From assembly GCA_904846265.1 (NCBI GenBank), contig CAJHAA010000007.1, forward strand, positions 1 to 64,000: a stretch of DNA of 64,000 nucleotides. Reading direction: 5' to 3'. The number at the start of each line of letters is the position of its first letter. Within the stretch, counting starts at the first letter, position 1. The notes beneath the pieces are model-generated. The model was not told the origin of the DNA. It ran no database searches and worked only from the letters and a program-made list of their open reading frames with translations. Both the position numbers and the translations under genes were made by a program. This document shows, one piece after another, positions 9,541 through 20,030 of the stretch. The DNA comes from Psychrobacter immobilis (GTDB lineage: Bacteria > Pseudomonadota > Gammaproteobacteria > Pseudomonadales > Moraxellaceae).

Positions 9541-10017
9541 ACCGTCTCCTCACTTACGTCTAATGACTATACTTACGTCTCACGACTACCTTTAACACCC
9601 TCAACGCACATTTAAAAAGCACAGGGGACAAAAAAACCTTTGGTCATGGTTGGTTCAACATCATGACTAAAGATTATCAATTTAATAAATGATAGCGACT
9701 TTGCCATCATGCCTTTTTATTATAGAGATATCATCTGCCAACTTTCATTGCCTAATGATGACCCACAAGTAAAATAAAAAGTTAGGCATTTACACCATCT
9801 GCATAACTTTTATTGTTATATTAAAAATTTTTCCTTTTCAATTAAACGCTAGACTTGACAAGCTATCGGCTTATATCACTCAAATATCTGTCCTTTTTAA
9901 GGGTAACGTTAAAAAACACGAAATAACGACGGGCAGGTCAAGATACAATGCTGCATATCGTATAATAAGAAAACTTGATACATAAATAGAATACCCACTG
10001 ACTCACTATAATAAGGA
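9541..10017. other. Divergent promoter region between pntA1 and yaaA
   Basis: No gene is visible. The region must hold the promoters of the leftward pnt operon and rightward yaaA. TATAAT at 9961-9966 is a plausible -10 for yaaA, but no matching -35 box is clear. No operator or RNA structure was recognised. Confidence 0.4.
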
Positions 10018-10023
10018 ATGACG

Positions 10024-10824
10024 ATGTATTTTTTACTTTCCCCTGCCAAATCTTTAAATGAGAAAGACGCGGTGCCAGTGAACTTAGACAAATATTATAG
10101 TCAGCCAGAGCTCATCGAACATGCGCAAGCATTGATGAAAAACTTAAAATCGAAAGAACCGATTGATTTACAAGAACTGATGGGCATCTCTGATGATTTG
10201 GCACAGCTCAATGCCAAGCGCAATCAAGAGTGGCGTTGGAGCAACGATAAGCCCTTTACTTTAGACAATGCCAAACCTGCAGGTTATCTATTCGATGGCG
10301 ATGTTTATACTGGACTTGATATGTATCATATGGATAAAGACACTGCCATTTACGTCAATAAGCATTTGGGTATCTTGTCTGGATTATATGGCGTACTGAA
10401 ACCGCTCGATTTAATTCAGCCCTATCGTTTAGAGATGGGTACCAAACTGAAAAATGAACGTGGTGATAACCTTTATGAGTTTTGGGGCGAGAAAGTAACT
10501 GCCATTATCAATGCACGTATGGCAGATAGTGATGATAATATTTTGATTAATCTGGCGTCAAATGAATATTTCAAAGTGGTCAAGAAGAAAGCGCTGAATG
10601 CGGAAGTTATCACACCACGATTTGAAGATGAAAAGAATGGTCAATACAAAGTGATTAGCTTCTATGCCAAAAAAGCACGTGGACTGATGGTGAAGTATGC
10701 TGCTGATAATAAGCTAACCAATGCTGAGCAGCTAAAGCAGTTTGATTTGGCGGGATATTATTACTGTGAAGAGGCTTCTGATGATAAAACGTGGACGTTT
10801 AGACGGGATGCAGCCAGTCAGTAG
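10024..10824 (+). CDS. yaaA: Peroxide stress protein YaaA (DUF328)
   Basis: 266 residues from the ATG at 10024, which has AAGGA at the right distance; the ATG at 10018 is too close to that site. The family start (MYFLLSPAKSLNE) and conserved blocks such as LFDGDVYTGLD, LGILSGLYGVLKPLDLIQPYRLEMGT, LINLASNEYFK, and VISFYAKKARGLM are all present. In E. coli YaaA is induced by OxyR and lowers free iron and DNA damage during peroxide stress; it binds DNA. A decayed copy of this gene's last 150 bp occurs at 12751-12899, past the next gene, showing that the locus was rearranged. Confidence 0.94.
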   Translation: MYFLLSPAKSLNEKDAVPVNLDKYYSQPELIEHAQALMKNLKSKEPIDLQELMGISDDLAQLNAKRNQEWRWSNDKPFTLDNAKPAGYLFDGDVYTGLDMYHMDKDTAIYVNKHLGILSGLYGVLKPLDLIQPYRLEMGTKLKNERGDNLYEFWGEKVTAIINARMADSDDNILINLASNEYFKVVKKKALNAEVITPRFEDEKNGQYKVISFYAKKARGLMVKYAADNKLTNAEQLKQFDLAGYYYCEEASDDKTWTFRRDAASQ

Positions 10825-10855
10825 TTTTTACAAAAACATCTAATTTGTATAAATA

Positions 10856-10886
10856 AACCCCGATATGCTCAGCTTATCAGGGTTTT
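10856..10886 (+). terminator. Terminator after yaaA
   Basis: Hairpin with arms AACCC(C)GATA and TATCAGGGTT followed by a T run, 30 bp past the yaaA stop. Confidence 0.75.
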
Positions 10887-10929
10887 TCGAAAAAATATTA
10901 TCACCAATTGCCGTAAAGATACTCAATGA

Positions 10930-11727
10930 TTATACGGTAAAACGCAATTTATCTCTTGAGACATCAAGTACGACAGTTTGATCATATACGTTATAGGTAT
11001 GAAGACGATCGATCTCGTTTTCCCAATTGGGTTCGATATAACGCACAAAGGTTTCTTTGTAAGATGTCGGTGTCAACTCTTCTACCAGATACAAAGCCAC
11101 TCTACGCCCATACCTAATAGTGCCATCTTGAGCCGTACGGAACAGCTGACCATCCCTCTTAAATAATGCACCTGCTAATCGTGATCCACGCACATCAATT
11201 TTTAAAGGCGCAGAGGGATGAATGCTCCAGTTATCTGACTCCAACTTATCAGACGTATAAATATGCAATTCTAAATCCATCGTAAGAACTGAAATTGAAC
11301 CATGCGTGGTAAAAAGATACCATAAGCCATTGTGCTCAATAACAGCACTATCTGCTGCCTGAACCCCAGACACCAACTCATGAACTTTTTCCCACTTCTG
11401 CGGAAAATCCGTCGCTTTTAATAGGTTAATACAATTGGTCTTGGCGGCTTCTGGAATCATATATACAGCGTTTTCATGCTCGAATACATTAGGAAAGCTT
11501 AAATGAGAGCTAATACCTAAATCGACTGGTCCAGAATTGATAACTTGATGGTGCTCATCCAGTTCCATCCACTCTATACGGCCGATACCTTCTTTGTAGT
11601 TTAAGCTCTCAAAAAATATATAACGCCTTGAATCTCGCTCAATATAAAAAGGGTCAGCCCAAAAACATCCTTTTTCAGGCAATAGCTCAGTGTATGTTTG
11701 CATCGACTGATCAATAGAACCAATCAA
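10930..11727 (-). pseudogene. C-terminal half of a frameshifted gene: GINT1-like beta-propeller
   Basis: 265 codons resembling the N-terminal beta-propeller of glucosamine inositol-phosphorylceramide transferase, a domain found in bacterial surface-sugar enzymes: CFWADPFYIE, IFFESLNYKEGIGRIEW, HLSFPNVFEHENAVYMIPEA, WYLFTTHGS. It has no proper start: the first usable codon is a TTG without a ribosome-binding site. Reading upstream in the same frame continues sensibly (KNYTIKTFYKSLYHNNWSIL) straight into the preceding reading frame if one T is removed from a run of eight at about 11784-11791. It is therefore the second half of one gene, broken by a homopolymer frameshift. Confidence 0.7.
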
Positions 11728-11782
11728 AATACTCCAGTTATTGTGATAAAGACTCTTATAGAAAGTCTTTATCGTATAGTTT

Positions 11783-12550
11783 TTAAAAAAAACTCATCAA
11801 ATGCCGTATGGCAGTCAGTTGTTGGGGTTCTTCATAAATTGCATCGTTAAACATTAAATTCATCGAATTTCCATTTTTAACGCCAATTTTATTTTTATGG
11901 AAATACCAATACAATATCGATGCTGCGACACCATTTAATTTATGCTCAGTTAAATTATAGTCCCAGTAAAATAAAGAACCATATCCTCTCCCAACGACTT
12001 TATCACCATTAAGACGCTCATTTAACAGATGTAGCGTGACTACGCTATTCTCCCATTGTTCGGCAAACTGCCAATACAATGCTGATCCGCGTCTTTGTTT
12101 GGTTTCATCGCCGTAACGAAATAAGAGAATACCTTTTTTTGAAACACTCAGAATTCTCCCTGCTAAGGTTCGAAAGCCAAATTTGATCAGATAATCTAGA
12201 TTGGCGGCTTCAAGTTTCTCAATCACTGAATCCTCAATCTCATCATAAATTTTATCCTGATTTACGACTGATATTACGATGGGCATCTCACCATTAGCCA
12301 CCAAGTCATGAATAGAATAACGCTTGGTATTACTCTTATTTCGAGAAAGAAAAGAAAATAACGTTTGATTAATGAAAGGAATAACTTTGGATAGACGAGA
12401 CATGTGAGATGCTTGTTTTTTATCCCGTTGGACAGCAATACAAACCTCAACCTTGCCTTCATCGACGAGAGATTTTAATGGTTTGAACTTATACCATGCC
12501 AATGTTTCCTCTTCTACAAGAATCCCAAGCCTAATTTTTTTCATCATCAT
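11783..12550 (-). pseudogene. N-terminal half of the frameshifted gene: formyltransferase-like domain
   Basis: About 255 codons from the ATG cluster at 12544-12550, which follows AAGGTG. The sequence begins KKIRLGILVEEETLAWYKFKPL, then DYLIKFGFRTLAGRILSVSKKGIL and YGDETKQRRGSALYWQF, resembling the formyl-transferase-like part of bacterial two-domain sugar-modifying proteins that continue into a GINT1-like propeller. The frame ends at a TAA directly behind a run of eight T. With seven T it would fuse to the next frame, giving one protein of about 535 residues. Probable role in surface glycan synthesis; substrate unknown. Frameshift may be real, slippage-controlled, or an assembly error. Confidence 0.6.
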
Positions 12551-12750
12551 CACCTTGAATTGCACAAGAGTTTTTGGCTGGGCAGCCATAACACGTGCTC
12601 AATTGTCCTTTGACAAAGTATCAGTCCATTGATTATATTTAAATAATAACATATATAGAAAAACTTTATATATTCAATGCTCTTAATAATGTCAGGTCGA
12701 TTTTGTTGATCTAATTGGTATTTTATTTATTGAAGTTTTTAGAGATTAGG

Positions 12751-12899
12751 CACAAAAAAGTACGCAGGCTGATGGTCAAATATGCCGCAGATAATAAGCT
12801 GAATAGCTAAATAAATTTGACTTGTCAGGATATTACTACCATGAAGTCGCTTCTGATGATGAGACGTGGACATTTAGACGGGATGAAGCAGATTCGTAA
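12751..12899 (+). pseudogene. Relic of a second yaaA 3' end
   Basis: About 149 bp clearly similar to the last 155 bp of yaaA (10670-10824). Shared segments include CTGATGGT, GATAATAAGCT, GGATATTA, CTTCTGATGATGA, ACGTGGAC and TTTAGACGGGATG. The relic has an internal deletion of about a dozen bases and in-frame stops, but keeps a final stop. Together with the intact gene it brackets the frameshifted sugar-enzyme gene as a direct repeat. Confidence 0.88.
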
Positions 12900-12916
12900 T
12901 ATTTACGAATAAAAAT

Positions 12917-12951
12917 AAAAAAAAGGTACGTAGCTTCCCAAGCTACGTACC
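12917..12951 (-). terminator. Strong terminator of the 47-residue gene
   Basis: Perfect 12-bp inverted repeat (GGTACGTAGCTT, loop CCC, AAGCTACGTACC) followed on the minus strand by eight T. It starts 7 bp beyond the stop codon of the small gene at 12958-13101, which supports that gene being transcribed on its own. Confidence 0.9.
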
Positions 12952-12957
12952 CTACTC

Positions 12958-13101
12958 TTACCGTTCCATTAGCAACCACAAAACTATAAGCGCTAATATT
13001 AGAGCAATAGGGTCAAGATATACAAAAGTAGTATATAAAGCAACCAAAGCACTTATACGAACAGTTAGAGCCGCTGAACCCGTCACAATCGGTTGTGCCA
13101 T
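12958..13101 (-). CDS. Small hydrophobic membrane protein, 47 residues
   Basis: A short gene: ATG at 13101 with TAGGAG six bases upstream, TAA at 12958-12960 and a perfect terminator right after it. The product starts MAQPIVTGSAALTVRI and then has one or two hydrophobic stretches (about residues 16-28 and 32-45) ending in MER. It sits between groEL and the sugar-enzyme region but has its own terminator. No family was recognised. The ribosome-binding site and terminator make it more credible than a chance frame. Confidence 0.65.
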   Translation of the reverse strand: MAQPIVTGSAALTVRISALVALYTTFVYLDPIALILALIVLWLLMER

Positions 13102-13309
13102 AAGACACTCCTATAACGTTACTCCACGTCTCATAATGAGTCGGGGTGAAGCAGCTCAGACTTTGCTGTCTATTCTAGTTTAACTTAAAACCAGTCATAT
13201 GGTGACAGCAACCCGACTGGACGGTTGACAGTCAGTAGAAATATCTACTGACTGTACATTCTTATAAGAGCTAATATGACTTTGTTATTTTTCTATACCG
13301 AGGCATAAA

Positions 13310-14965
<1,656 letters not shown>

Positions 14966-15064
14966 TTACTCCACTATTATAAGTATGAGAATGCAATTAA
15001 ATGTTTCAATGATTTTTCAATAATGTTGTCGAAATGCGCTGAGTATAAAAATACTCAAAAAGGA

Positions 15065-15358
15065 CTAGCCTTCTAACACACCCAATACATCAGATTCTTT
15101 CATAATCAATAGTTCTTCGCCGTCAACTTTCACGGTTTGACCAGCATATTGACCGAACAAGACTTTGTCGCCAGTTTTTACATCTAACGCGCGAGTTTCG
15201 CCGTTGTCACGAATCTGACCGTTACCCGTTGCTAGCACTTCACCTTGTGACGGTTTTTCTTGAGCAGAACCAGGAAGCAAGATACCACCAGCCGTTTTTG
15301 TTTCTTCTTCTATGCGGCGGACAACGATGCGATCATGTAAAGGACGAATATTCATCAA
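15065..15358 (-). CDS. groES: Co-chaperonin GroES (Hsp10)
   Basis: 97 residues. Complete Gro[18 protein letters not shown], the mobile loop [28 protein letters not shown] and the final ILGVLEG-like segment. Caps the GroEL ring. First gene of groES-groEL. The start follows GGAGAC at suitable distance. Confidence 0.97.
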   Translation of the reverse strand: MMNIRPLHDRIVVRRIEEETKTAGGILLPGSAQEKPSQGEVLATGNGQIRDNGETRALDVKTGDKVLFGQYAGQTVKVDGEELLIMKESDVLGVLEG

Positions 15359-15483
15359 TATGTCTCCAATAATTTGGTTATTTGCAGTAAGGGTTTATTT
15401 AAATTAATGGTCTCAATACCAATATCTATAGGCGTTACTGCCTAAAACAGCATTCTAAAGATAAGCTTTGAGCTTGTATCAAA

Positions 15484-15512
15484 AAGTGGGGGCAAAGTGA
15501 GTTAGCTTCAAG
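15484..15512 (-). promoter_or_regulatory. Sigma-32 heat-shock promoter of groES-groEL
   Basis: On the minus strand CTTGAA (-35, at 15507-15512) is followed after 15 bp by CCCCACTT (-10, at 15484-15491), matching the sigma-32 consensus CTTGAA / CCCCATnT at all but one defined position. It lies about 126 bp upstream of the groES start. No CIRCE element is seen. Confidence 0.85.
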
Positions 15513-15652
15513 TGTAAAGCCCAAAAATTTACAAGAATTTTGCATATCGTGGATTATTTAGTTGGTAATGACGTTTATGAACAGTCATTTGATTGGATTG
15601 CACCGTGTTAAAGGCCTTAGCAAGATTTTAAAAGCAGCCATATGAATGCTAA

Positions 15653-15844
15653 ATTTCAGCACCGATAAGTTACCGCATATCATTTACAACTGACCAATTA
15701 ACTTACTCCTGCTTACTCAAGTTACAGCAAGTGACGCCTGATGATATCGCGCTCAATGTCAGCAACCTTGACTACAATAGCAACACCACAGGGACAGCTG
15801 GCACTCTTGAAAAGATAGCAGAACATGACCATTATAGTCCTTGA
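15653..15844 (+). pseudogene. Possible 3' remnant of an unknown gene
   Basis: A frame of 63 codons without any stop and without a start codon, ending in TGA. Its translation (for example LKLQQVTPDDIALNVSNLD and GTLEKIAEHDHYS) looks like coding sequence rather than random translation, with amino-acid use like neighbouring genes. It lies between groES and the DUF3108 gene in a 530-bp otherwise empty space. No family was recognised. Confidence 0.28.
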
Positions 15845-15896
15845 GAAAATAACAATAGTTATAAGCAATGCCATAAATAGCGATTAAGGAATGTTC

Positions 15897-16667
15897 ATGA
15901 GTTTTTTATCAAACGATCAAAAGTTATTAATAACCGATACTAATAATACTAAACGTAGCAAGTCTAAGTTTTTAACCGCCCTAACCACTGGGGCCAGTAT
16001 TGCTATGATTGGAGCGATAAGTATGACTGCACCTACCCTTGCCAGCGCAAAGAATATCGAACCTTCAAGCGCCAACTACAGCTTTACGGTTGAAGACAAA
16101 TATAAAGGTACGGCTACTCGCACGCTTAACAAATCAGGCAATACTTGGAAATATAATGTCAATGCTCGGGTGGCAGGTGTCGCAAGTGCTTCGCAAAACA
16201 GCACTTTTACCATCAACGGTAATAATGTCATTCCGACTCAAGCCAGCACCACTTATAAGCTATTAGGCGTTGGTCGCACGCACAAATTAGACTTCAATCC
16301 AAGCAGTAAAAAGGTGGTGAGTAACTATAAAGGCAAATCGACAACCATGAACATGGCACAACAAGCTTTTGATGATTTAAGTTTGGAAGTGCAAATTCGC
16401 CAAGATTTACTAAATGGTAAATTCTCTGGCAACTATTACATGGCGAAAAAAGACAAAATAGAGAAAACCCCTTTCAAAAAATCTGGTAACACCAAGATTA
16501 CCGTTCCAGCTGGCACATTTGATACCGTACGTGTCGACCGTATCCACGATGACAATAGTCGTTCTACCAGTTTTTGGCTCGCACCAAGCTTAGATTACCT
16601 ACCAGTAAAAGTTAGCCAAATTAATGATGGCAAAAAGATGGATTTAGAATTAACCAAAGTAAATTAA
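15897..16667 (+). CDS. DUF3108 domain periplasmic protein
   Basis: About 256 residues from the ATG at 15897 (AAGGA six bases upstream; the ATG at 15891 is too close). A long N-terminal signal segment has hydrophobic residues around 26-50 ending in APTLASAKN. The mature part is beta-rich with DUF3108-type blocks: YSFTVEDKYKGTATRTL, AFDDLSLEVQIRQDL, ITVPAGTFDTVRVDR and FWLAPSLDYLPVKV. DUF3108 proteins are exported and of unknown function. A bidirectional terminator follows at 16701-16728. Confidence 0.8.
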   Translation: MSFLSNDQKLLITDTNNTKRSKSKFLTALTTGASIAMIGAISMTAPTLASAKNIEPSSANYSFTVEDKYKGTATRTLNKSGNTWKYNVNARVAGVASASQNSTFTINGNNVIPTQASTTYKLLGVGRTHKLDFNPSSKKVVSNYKGKSTTMNMAQQAFDDLSLEVQIRQDLLNGKFSGNYYMAKKDKIEKTPFKKSGNTKITVPAGTFDTVRVDRIHDDNSRSTSFWLAPSLDYLPVKVSQINDGKKMDLELTKVN

Positions 16668-16700
16668 GCTTTTTATTAAATAAGCAGAAATAGCATAAAA

Positions 16701-16728
16701 AAGCGGCGCTCTATTTAGAGCGCCGCTT
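16701..16728. terminator. Bidirectional terminator between converging genes
   Basis: Perfect 12-bp stem AAGCGGCGCTCT / AGAGCGCCGCTT around an ATTT loop with A run before and T run after. It separates the rightward DUF3108 gene from the leftward DUF2069 gene. Confidence 0.92.
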
Positions 16729-16755
16729 TTTTTGTCTTAAACTTCGCTAAATCAA

Positions 16756-17232
16756 CTAACGCGGCTGCTTAACGACGTTGTTCATTGAAGGAAGACGCTT
16801 TAGTAGAATAAATAACCAAATATTGATTGCCAGTAATAAGACAAAATCAAGCAGATAAACCACTATCTCTGCCCAGCTGCTGCCGTAAACGCGGGTAAAC
16901 AGCACCACACCACTCGCCCCCAAATAAACCAAGGTAAGCATACTGCCTATCAATAGCACATATGGCGAACGACCACGTAGTATCGCGGGCGTCAAAATAA
17001 ATGCTGGCACTAGCCATAATGCTTGCCAGGCGATACCGCCAATGATATCAGGACTACTGGGATTAAAAACATTGATAAAAATAGGTAGCCCAAGCAGTCT
17101 ATAAACCAACCAAATCAGCCAAGTCACCATCAAGCGCTGACGAATGGGCGTAATTGGCTTTTTAAGTTTAGCAGCTTTGGCAGATTTTTTGGCTGGTGCG
17201 CTTATCTCACTATCGGAGCGGTTTGTGACCAT
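16756..17232 (-). CDS. DUF2069 inner-membrane protein
   Basis: 158 residues, with a basic Lys/Ala-rich N-terminus followed by four hydrophobic segments (LMVTWLIWLVYRLLGLPIF, WQALWLVPAFILTPAIL, YVLLIGSMLTLVYLGASG, IVVYLLDFVLLLAINIW). This matches DUF2069, which in gamma-proteobacteria often sits next to a WrbA-type quinone reductase, as here (62 bp apart). Function unknown. Confidence 0.75.
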   Translation of the reverse strand: MVTNRSDSEISAPAKKSAKAAKLKKPITPIRQRLMVTWLIWLVYRLLGLPIFINVFNPSSPDIIGGIAWQALWLVPAFILTPAILRGRSPYVLLIGSMLTLVYLGASGVVLFTRVYGSSWAEIVVYLLDFVLLLAINIWLFILLKRLPSMNNVVKQPR

Positions 17233-17294
17233 TAGATATATTTACTTCCTAATTAATAGCGTTATATAAGACCTTTCATGCTATAAAAATCCGC

Positions 17295-17912
17295 TTAGCG
17301 AGTCCAGTTAGCTTGCGCCAATGCAGTAGCACTAATAGCCAAGCGCCGACCTTGGGCGATAGCCAACTCGCGCTCATCAGCTGAAATAGGCTGATCGTGT
17401 GTTGCCCCACTCACATGACTAGCACCATAAGGCGAACCACCACGTTGGGTACGATTTAACGCAGGCTCAGCATAAGGCACACCAACAAGGATCATGCCGT
17501 GATGCAGCAACGGCAACATCATGGTCAACAACGTTGTCTCCTGCCCGCCATGCATCGAGCCGGTCGCAGTAAATACAGCAGCAGGCTTGTTCTGTAAATT
17601 ACCTGCCAGCCAAATAGTGACCGTATTGTCCCAAAAATATTTCATGGGGGCAGCCATATTACCGAAGTGCGTCGGGCTACCAAGCGCCAAACCCATACAG
17701 TCTCTTAGATCGTCCATAGTGCAATATAAGTCACCTTCATCAGGTATTGCAGGCTTTCTCGATGTGGTCTCGGGTGCAACCGTTGGTACAGTACGGATAC
17801 GGGCTGTCATACCAGCATCCTCAATACCTTGAGCGATAGCATAAGCCAATGTCTTAGTCGTACCGTAATTTGAATAATAGAGCACCAAAACATAAGGGGC
17901 GGTCTGACTCAT
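17295..17912 (-). CDS. wrbA: NAD(P)H:quinone oxidoreductase, WrbA/flavodoxin family
   Basis: About 205 residues from the ATG at 17912 (a TTG two codons upstream is less likely). The FMN phosphate loop is YYSNYGTTKTLA at about residues 12-23. Also visible are GSPTHFGNMAAPMKYFWDNT and FTATGSMHGGQETTLLTM, hallmarks of WrbA. Reduces quinones by two electrons, avoiding semiquinone radicals. The family is clear; assignment as the WrbA orthologue rather than a close paralogue is less sure. Confidence 0.87.
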   Translation of the reverse strand: MSQTAPYVLVLYYSNYGTTKTLAYAIAQGIEDAGMTARIRTVPTVAPETTSRKPAIPDEGDLYCTMDDLRDCMGLALGSPTHFGNMAAPMKYFWDNTVTIWLAGNLQNKPAAVFTATGSMHGGQETTLLTMMLPLLHHGMILVGVPYAEPALNRTQRGGSPYGASHVSGATHDQPISADERELAIAQGRRLAISATALAQANWTR

Positions 17913-18327
17913 TAGCAATACTTCCTCATAAAACCATTAATGTTATTGTTGATTCTAATCACCTACAACAGCTTCTATGCAGTCTATTTCTTTAGCATAA
18001 AACCTCATTGATTATGTAGCTATAGTCGATTCAATTTAAAAATAGTACTAGTACAAGGCAACCGAGTGTAGATGTATATCTAATACTTCAAGCGAGGTTA
18101 ACGCTGTAATAATTTTATAGTGGAATGACTATATACATAATCTGTGACAGATAACGCAATATAGGCATATATTATGCCCCAGTCATTCACCGACATGCAA
18201 ACAGCCTTGGTACACATTATCGCTAATAACCTGCTAGAGAGGTTGCTGCTGTGCATTTTGACACAATTAAACCGCAGATGATAACAGCATATCTTTGTTA
18301 CACTACTGTCACTCAAACACCTGCTAA
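17913..18327. other. Divergent gene-free region between wrbA and yihY
   Basis: About 415 bp holding the promoters of wrbA (leftward) and the YihY-family gene (rightward). No coding frame with a ribosome-binding site, RNA gene or inverted repeat was recognised. Confidence 0.4.
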
Positions 18328-19878
18328 ATGGTCGATATGGAAAATTTATCAAAAAAAATCCCGTTTTTACATCAACGCTGGTTTCAATTCTTACGATTCT
18401 TGACTCGGCACTTTTTTGAAGACAATTGCCAGCAAAAAGCGGCATCGCTGACCTACACGACTATGTTGTCAATTGTACCCGTCCTAACCGTCCTATTGAT
18501 GATCCTATCTTCTGTACCAGCACTTGCATCCGTTAGAGCACAGATATATGAAGTGATTTATAGTAACTTGCTACCACAATCAAGCATGCAGGTCAGTGAG
18601 TATATCAATAGCTTCGCTGAAAAATCCTCAAATCTAACCATCATTGGGGCAATGGTGTTATTTTTTACGACCATTATGACGTTAACAACCATCGAGCGCG
18701 CATTTAACCAAATCTGGCGGGTAGAAAATCGCTCTGGCGGTATGAAAAGTATGCTGCGCTATTGGACCATCGTCACGTTAGGACCGTTAGTACTGGGTAC
18801 GGCATTTCTTGCTTCAAGCGCGGTACAAAGTTTGAGTTTTTTAAACCGACAAATTGCTGGTTATGGCATTGACTGGTCTTTTTGGGTACAAGCTGTATCC
18901 ATTGGTATCACTGTCGCAGGCTTTATTGGTATGTACTGGTTCATTCCAAAAGCACGCGTACCCGCGAAAAATGCAGCCATTGCTGGTCTCTTCGTCGCTA
19001 TCGTATTCGAGCTGATGAAGCACCTGTTTGGTACAGTAATGGCAAATTTCACCAGTTATGAAGCGATTTACGGGGCTTTTGCGGCACTGCCCATCTTCTT
19101 ATTATGGATATATTTGTCGTGGAATTTAATTCTATTAGGTGTTGAGATTAGCTATACCTTGACGATTTTTGAAACTGAAGAGGTCTATCCACGCCACCCT
19201 CTGCTAAGTTTGCTCGATATGTTAAACCTCGTTTATACCCATCATTTAAAAGGGGAAGCGGTAAGCGAACAAGCACTACGTAATGTGCTAGGACGCAAAG
19301 AGCTACCAAAATGGTATACCTATATTAATTATCTGCAAGACAGCAATTTAATCACCATGACTGAAGATAATGATTATGTGCTCAAGAGAGATTTGAGCAA
19401 AATGACATTATGGGATTTTTATCGCACGCTACCTTACCCCTTGCCTATCAAAGATGAGCTAGATGAGATGGGGCCAGAGGATCAAAAACCTTGGCTTAGC
19501 TTGCTAGTCAACCGTTTTGAAAATACGGAAGCTTATGCCAAGCAACAGTTAGATCTACCGTTAAATGCTATTTTTGCCAATAGTGAGCCACGTAAAAAAG
19601 CTGATTCTAATGGAAAAGGCATCAAAGGCGGTCAATCAAATTTATTTAGAAAAACCTCGGCGACCACTGCAGCATTAGACAAGAATGAGCCGATCAAAGG
19701 CACCCCACACTTTGACCCAATAGCTTATGATAAAGACAGTGATATTGAATGCGATGAGCGGGACAATGAGATTCTTATTCCTAAGGATTTGAATGACTCT
19801 CAAATTAAAACCAATGGTAATCTCTTTAATCATAAAGGCGATATCATTACTGAATCAGATAACCCAAAGACGAATTAA
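18328..19878 (+). CDS. YihY/BrkB family inner-membrane protein with long cytosolic tail
   Basis: 516 residues. The first 290 form the YihY (virulence factor BrkB / 'RNase BN' misnomer) membrane domain with about six helices: CQQKAASLTYTTMLSIVPVL, MVLFFTTIMTLTTIERAFN, IWRVENRSGG, and LFVAIVFELMKHLFG. After the membrane domain a winged-helix-like segment (about 310-370, including LRNVLGRKELPKWYTYINYL) and a polar, probably disordered 130-residue tail follow. The E. coli protein has about 290 residues, so the tail is extra but seen in Pseudomonas relatives. Function unknown. Confidence 0.85.
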   Translation: MVDMENLSKKIPFLHQRWFQFLRFLTRHFFEDNCQQKAASLTYTTMLSIVPVLTVLLMILSSVPALASVRAQIYEVIYSNLLPQSSMQVSEYINSFAEKSSNLTIIGAMVLFFTTIMTLTTIERAFNQIWRVENRSGGMKSMLRYWTIVTLGPLVLGTAFLASSAVQSLSFLNRQIAGYGIDWSFWVQAVSIGITVAGFIGMYWFIPKARVPAKNAAIAGLFVAIVFELMKHLFGTVMANFTSYEAIYGAFAALPIFLLWIYLSWNLILLGVEISYTLTIFETEEVYPRHPLLSLLDMLNLVYTHHLKGEAVSEQALRNVLGRKELPKWYTYINYLQDSNLITMTEDNDYVLKRDLSKMTLWDFYRTLPYPLPIKDELDEMGPEDQKPWLSLLVNRFENTEAYAKQQLDLPLNAIFANSEPRKKADSNGKGIKGGQSNLFRKTSATTAALDKNEPIKGTPHFDPIAYDKDSDIECDERDNEILIPKDLNDSQIKTNGNLFNHKGDIITESDNPKTN

Positions 19879-20030
19879 GAAAAGCGTTAGTAACGAATGA
19901 GACATATTAAATAATAAAAATTAGTTTTCACTAGAGGTTATAATAGAACTTATTATTATAAATCGAACAAAAGTCGTACGAGATGCTAACACAGCTGTTA
20001 TATTGCCTTAAACTTTATTAGAGCAATAAC

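Noticed and set aside
18098..18445. 115-codon leftward frame between wrbA and yihY
   Set aside because: It overlaps the true yihY start antisense, has no ribosome site and an unlikely composition.
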